From Gammaproteobacteria bacterium (GTDB lineage: Bacteria > Pseudomonadota > Gammaproteobacteria > Steroidobacterales > Foliamicaceae): a DNA stretch of 64,000 nt. The notes below the pieces were generated by a model, which saw nothing but the letters and a program-made list of their open reading frames with translations, did no database searches and was not told the origin of the DNA. Shown in pieces: positions 61,917 through 64,000 of the stretch. The number at the start of each line of letters is the position of its first letter. Within the stretch, counting starts at the first letter, position 1. The stretch lies in NCBI GenBank assembly GCA_009845905.1, contig VXYS01000004.1, positions 710,548 to 774,547 of the forward strand, in the 5' to 3' direction. Position numbers and translations under genes: made by a program.

Positions 61917-64000
61917 TCAAAACCGGCGACGTATCGTAACGCCGAAATGCCGCGGATCGCCCTGCTGGCGGAACTCCTGCTCGGGCCAGTCCGGAGGCAC
62001 GTTCGAGAAGTAAAAACCGCGGATCGCGTAATACTCGTCCAGCAGGTTGCGCGCCCAGGCGAACGCCTCCCAGCCATTCCAGGCCCGCCCGGCGCGCAGG
62101 TTCAACAGCGTGTACGCCTCCGACTTGCGGTCGTGGCTGTTGGAAAAATAGAAGCCGTCCGTGCCGGTCAGTTCGCCGCCTGCGAACCAGCCTTGGGGAT
62201 GGCGCCACAGCGCGCCGAGCGCATAACCGTAGCCCGGCGCGTGAGGCTGCTCGCGGCCCTCAAGTTCGGGACGGCCCGGATAGCGGGTGATTTCCGTGTC
62301 CAGCAATCCCAGGGCCGCGCTCATGCGCCACGCGTCGCCGGGCCGGTACTCCAGCGTCAACTCGACACCGCGGTTGACTCCGCGCCCGACGTTCCGTGTA
62401 TAGAACAGGAAGGTGTTCGGGTCCTGGGGGTCCACCTGCCGGGACGTGTCCACCTGCACGTCCACGCGCTGCGAATGGAACACGGCCAGTTCGCCGCGCA
62501 GGCGCCCGTCCAGCCACAGGCCCTTGGCGCCGATCTCATAGTTCCAGAGGAATTCCGGCTCGTACAGCAGTTCATCGCTGGTCAGTCCCCGGCCCCCCAG
62601 GCCCAGGTTGAACCCGCCGGCCTTGTAGCCGCGCGCAATCCGCGCATAAACGTTCGTGTCCTCGCCGAAGGGTCGCGACAAACTCAAATGGCCGCCCAGC
62701 ATGTCGTCCGACGCTGAAAACAGCTCGCCGTTCGAATCGGCGTAGTCGGCTTCGCGCCGTTCCCAGCGCAGGCCCGCCGTTACAAGCCATGGGTCCGCGA
62801 ACGCGCGCGACAGCTCGCCGAACAGCGCCAGGCTGTCGGCACCGTAGCCGGAATCGAACCGGTCCTCGCTGGGTCCGGGCGCGTAGCCCGGCTCCGCGTA
62901 CAGGCCCGTGTCCAGGCGGTCATTGTCTTCCTCGAGGTTCATGAACCAGACGCCCAGCACATAGCCCGTCTCGCGTTCCGCCGGCGACAGCAGGCGCAGT
63001 TCCTGGCTGAAGCCCGAGCGCTCGCGCAAGGTGCGCGAAGTGTAGTCGTAGCGCATTTCAAAGCCGGCGATCTCGGACCAGTAGCCGTCCTCTCCCCAGT
63101 CCGCGTCGTAGCTGTGCTCGATGTCCGAACTCGCCGCTCCCGTAACGCTCACGAGGCTGTGCCCGCCGGTAAGCTCCAGGTCGGCGCGCAGCGACGCGCC
63201 GGTGGACGCCTGCGAATCGCGCCCCGGCCGGTCCGACCAGGTGGTCAGTTCGTTGTCGATGGACCAGCCGTCGTAGCCGTTGTCCAGGTCGATATGGAGC
63301 AGCGTCAGCTTCAACGCCAGTTCCGGCGAGGGCTCGTAGTTGAGCCGTGCCCTCAAGCTCAACTCCTGCCTGCCATTGGTGTCGTGGCGATCAAGCGTGT
63401 CGTTGCGCCGGAAACCGTTGGCCCGGTACTGATGCGCCGAAAAACGCCCGGCGGCCGCCGGGCCCAGCGGGCCGCTCAACGCCAGCCCCGCAGCGCGCAT
63501 GTCGTCATTGCCCAGCGAAATCTCGGCCTCCGCCTCCCGCTCGCGGGACGGCTCCCTGGAGCGCGCGTAGATCAGGCCCGCCAGCGCATTGGCGCCGTAG
63601 CGCGTGCCCTGGGGGCCCCGCAATATCTCGACGCTGCCCAGATCGAAACGCGTGGCCACTCCGCCCAGGGCCGAGAAGTCGATGTCATCGAGAAGAAATC
63701 CCACCGAAGGGTTCGGCGCGCCCTCGTACTGAGAACGCTCGCCGATGCCGCGCACCTGGAAATAGCGGGCCCGCGAAGATCCGCCGGCCCAGTGCAGGTT
63801 GGGCGTGAGCAGGGCCAACTCCTCGAAATGCTGCACCGCCGAACTGCGGATGACCTGTGCATCCAGCACCGTGACGCTGGAGGGCAGGTCCAGGCTCCGC
63901 ACTTCCTTCAGCGACGCCGTGACCACCACCTCCTCCAGCGGGCCCGTAGCCGAATCCTGCGCGGATTCCTGCGCGAGAGCCGCGGTCGCCAGAAAGGCGG
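61917..64000 (-). CDS. TonB-dependent receptor, probable thiamine uptake (5' end beyond window)
   Basis: About 694 residues visible; the signal-peptide end AFLATAALAQES is at the edge, so only about the first 10-20 residues are missing. TonB box LEEVVVTASLKEV; plug motifs FQVRGIGERSQ and ILRGPQGTRYGANALAG; barrel ends FGVTIRRRF with the terminal Phe. It heads an operon with a thiamine-binding protein, PnuT and a kinase, which points to thiamine as ligand. The leader, where a riboswitch might be, is outside the window. Confidence 0.85.
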   Translation of the reverse strand, partial: AFLATAALAQESAQDSATGPLEEVVVTASLKEVRSLDLPSSVTVLDAQVIRSSAVQHFEELALLTPNLHWAGGSSRARYFQVRGIGERSQYEGAPNPSVGFLLDDIDFSALGGVATRFDLGSVEILRGPQGTRYGANALAGLIYARSREPSREREAEAEISLGNDDMRAAGLALSGPLGPAAAGRFSAHQYRANGFRRNDTLDRHDTNGRQELSLRARLNYEPSPELALKLTLLHIDLDNGYDGWSIDNELTTWSDRPGRDSQASTGASLRADLELTGGHSLVSVTGAASSDIEHSYDADWGEDGYWSEIAGFEMRYDYTSRTLRERSGFSQELRLLSPAERETGYVLGVWFMNLEEDNDRLDTGLYAEPGYAPGPSEDRFDSGYGADSLALFGELSRAFADPWLVTAGLRWERREADYADSNGELFSASDDMLGGHLSLSRPFGEDTNVYARIARGYKAGGFNLGLGGRGLTSDELLYEPEFLWNYEIGAKGLWLDGRLRGELAVFHSQRVDVQVDTSRQVDPQDPNTFLFYTRNVGRGVNRGVELTLEYRPGDAWRMSAALGLLDTEITRYPGRPELEGREQPHAPGYGYALGALWRHPQGWFAGGELTGTDGFYFSNSHDRKSEAYTLLNLRAGRAWNGWEAFAWARNLLDEYYAIRGFYFSNVPPDWPEQEFRQQGDPRHFGVTIRRRF

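Overview
The window is about 64 kb of GC-rich (roughly 63-65 % by eye), tightly packed DNA from a Gammaproteobacterium. The assignment rests on gene order: a full mraZ-to-ftsW division/cell-wall cluster, pcnB-(dNK)-panB-panC, lptFG divergent from pepA-valS, and nnrDE/tsaE/amiC beside queG. MurE carries the DNPR motif for meso-diaminopimelate, which fits a Gram-negative wall. Three TonB-dependent receptors, LptFG and DsbB confirm an outer membrane. Neighbouring genes often overlap by 4 nt (ATGA), and no transposase, phage gene or CRISPR array was seen.

Layout. 1-9376 (minus): dcw cluster ftsW(partial)-murD-mraY-murF-murE-ftsI-ftsL-rsmH-mraZ, read from a promoter that carries four TGGG boxes at exact 10-nt spacing for MraZ. 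9471-10588 (plus): a LigA/LigB-like extradiol dioxygenase pair. 10589-10831: two large hairpins. 10832-18729: amiC, tsaE, a DUF4143 ATPase, a secreted VOC protein, nnrDE, queG and panC, with queG and panC overlapping tail to tail. 18745-21713: panB, a deoxynucleoside kinase, pcnB and tRNA-Glu(CTC). 21719-29688: an MFS carrier, lptG, lptF, pepA and valS. 29758-33934: a two-subunit indolepyruvate oxidoreductase and dsbB. 34003-39200 (plus): acuI, two SDRs around a haem-oxygenase-like putative di-iron protein, a small secreted protein and an M20 amidohydrolase. 39336-44158: a TonB receptor, a D-2-hydroxyacid dehydrogenase-like flavoprotein, glyoxalase I and a cupin. 44272-50711: a zinc module (histidine-rich ZnuD-like receptor, DUF2796 protein, MacB-type ABC transporter, DUF3299 protein, divergent ZIP carrier). 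50737-56331: an enoyl-CoA hydratase and a biotin cluster (bioB, bioF, peroxiredoxin, bioD, bioA). 56349-60241: an ActP-like symporter with its DUF485 partner, a VOC protein and an aldehyde dehydrogenase. 60271-64000: a thiamine salvage operon (TonB receptor cut by the window end, YkoF-like binding protein, PnuC/PnuT carrier, kinase).

The most unusual signal is a family of dispersed palindromes. Copies at 10698-10797, 26783-26887 and 51561-51667 share a conserved 40-49 nt core bounded by GGAG/CTCC. Each copy has its own, nearly or fully perfect 23-29 bp stem of unrelated sequence, so the core is shared while the arms are locus-specific. One copy buries the valS ribosome-binding site and start codon in its stem. 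A second, smaller hairpin repeat (consensus GGGAGCGAGG) occurs twice in tandem, in frame, inside valS and again at 58240-58288. The zinc and thiamine modules show how outer-membrane receptors, binding proteins and inner-membrane carriers are grouped by nutrient.
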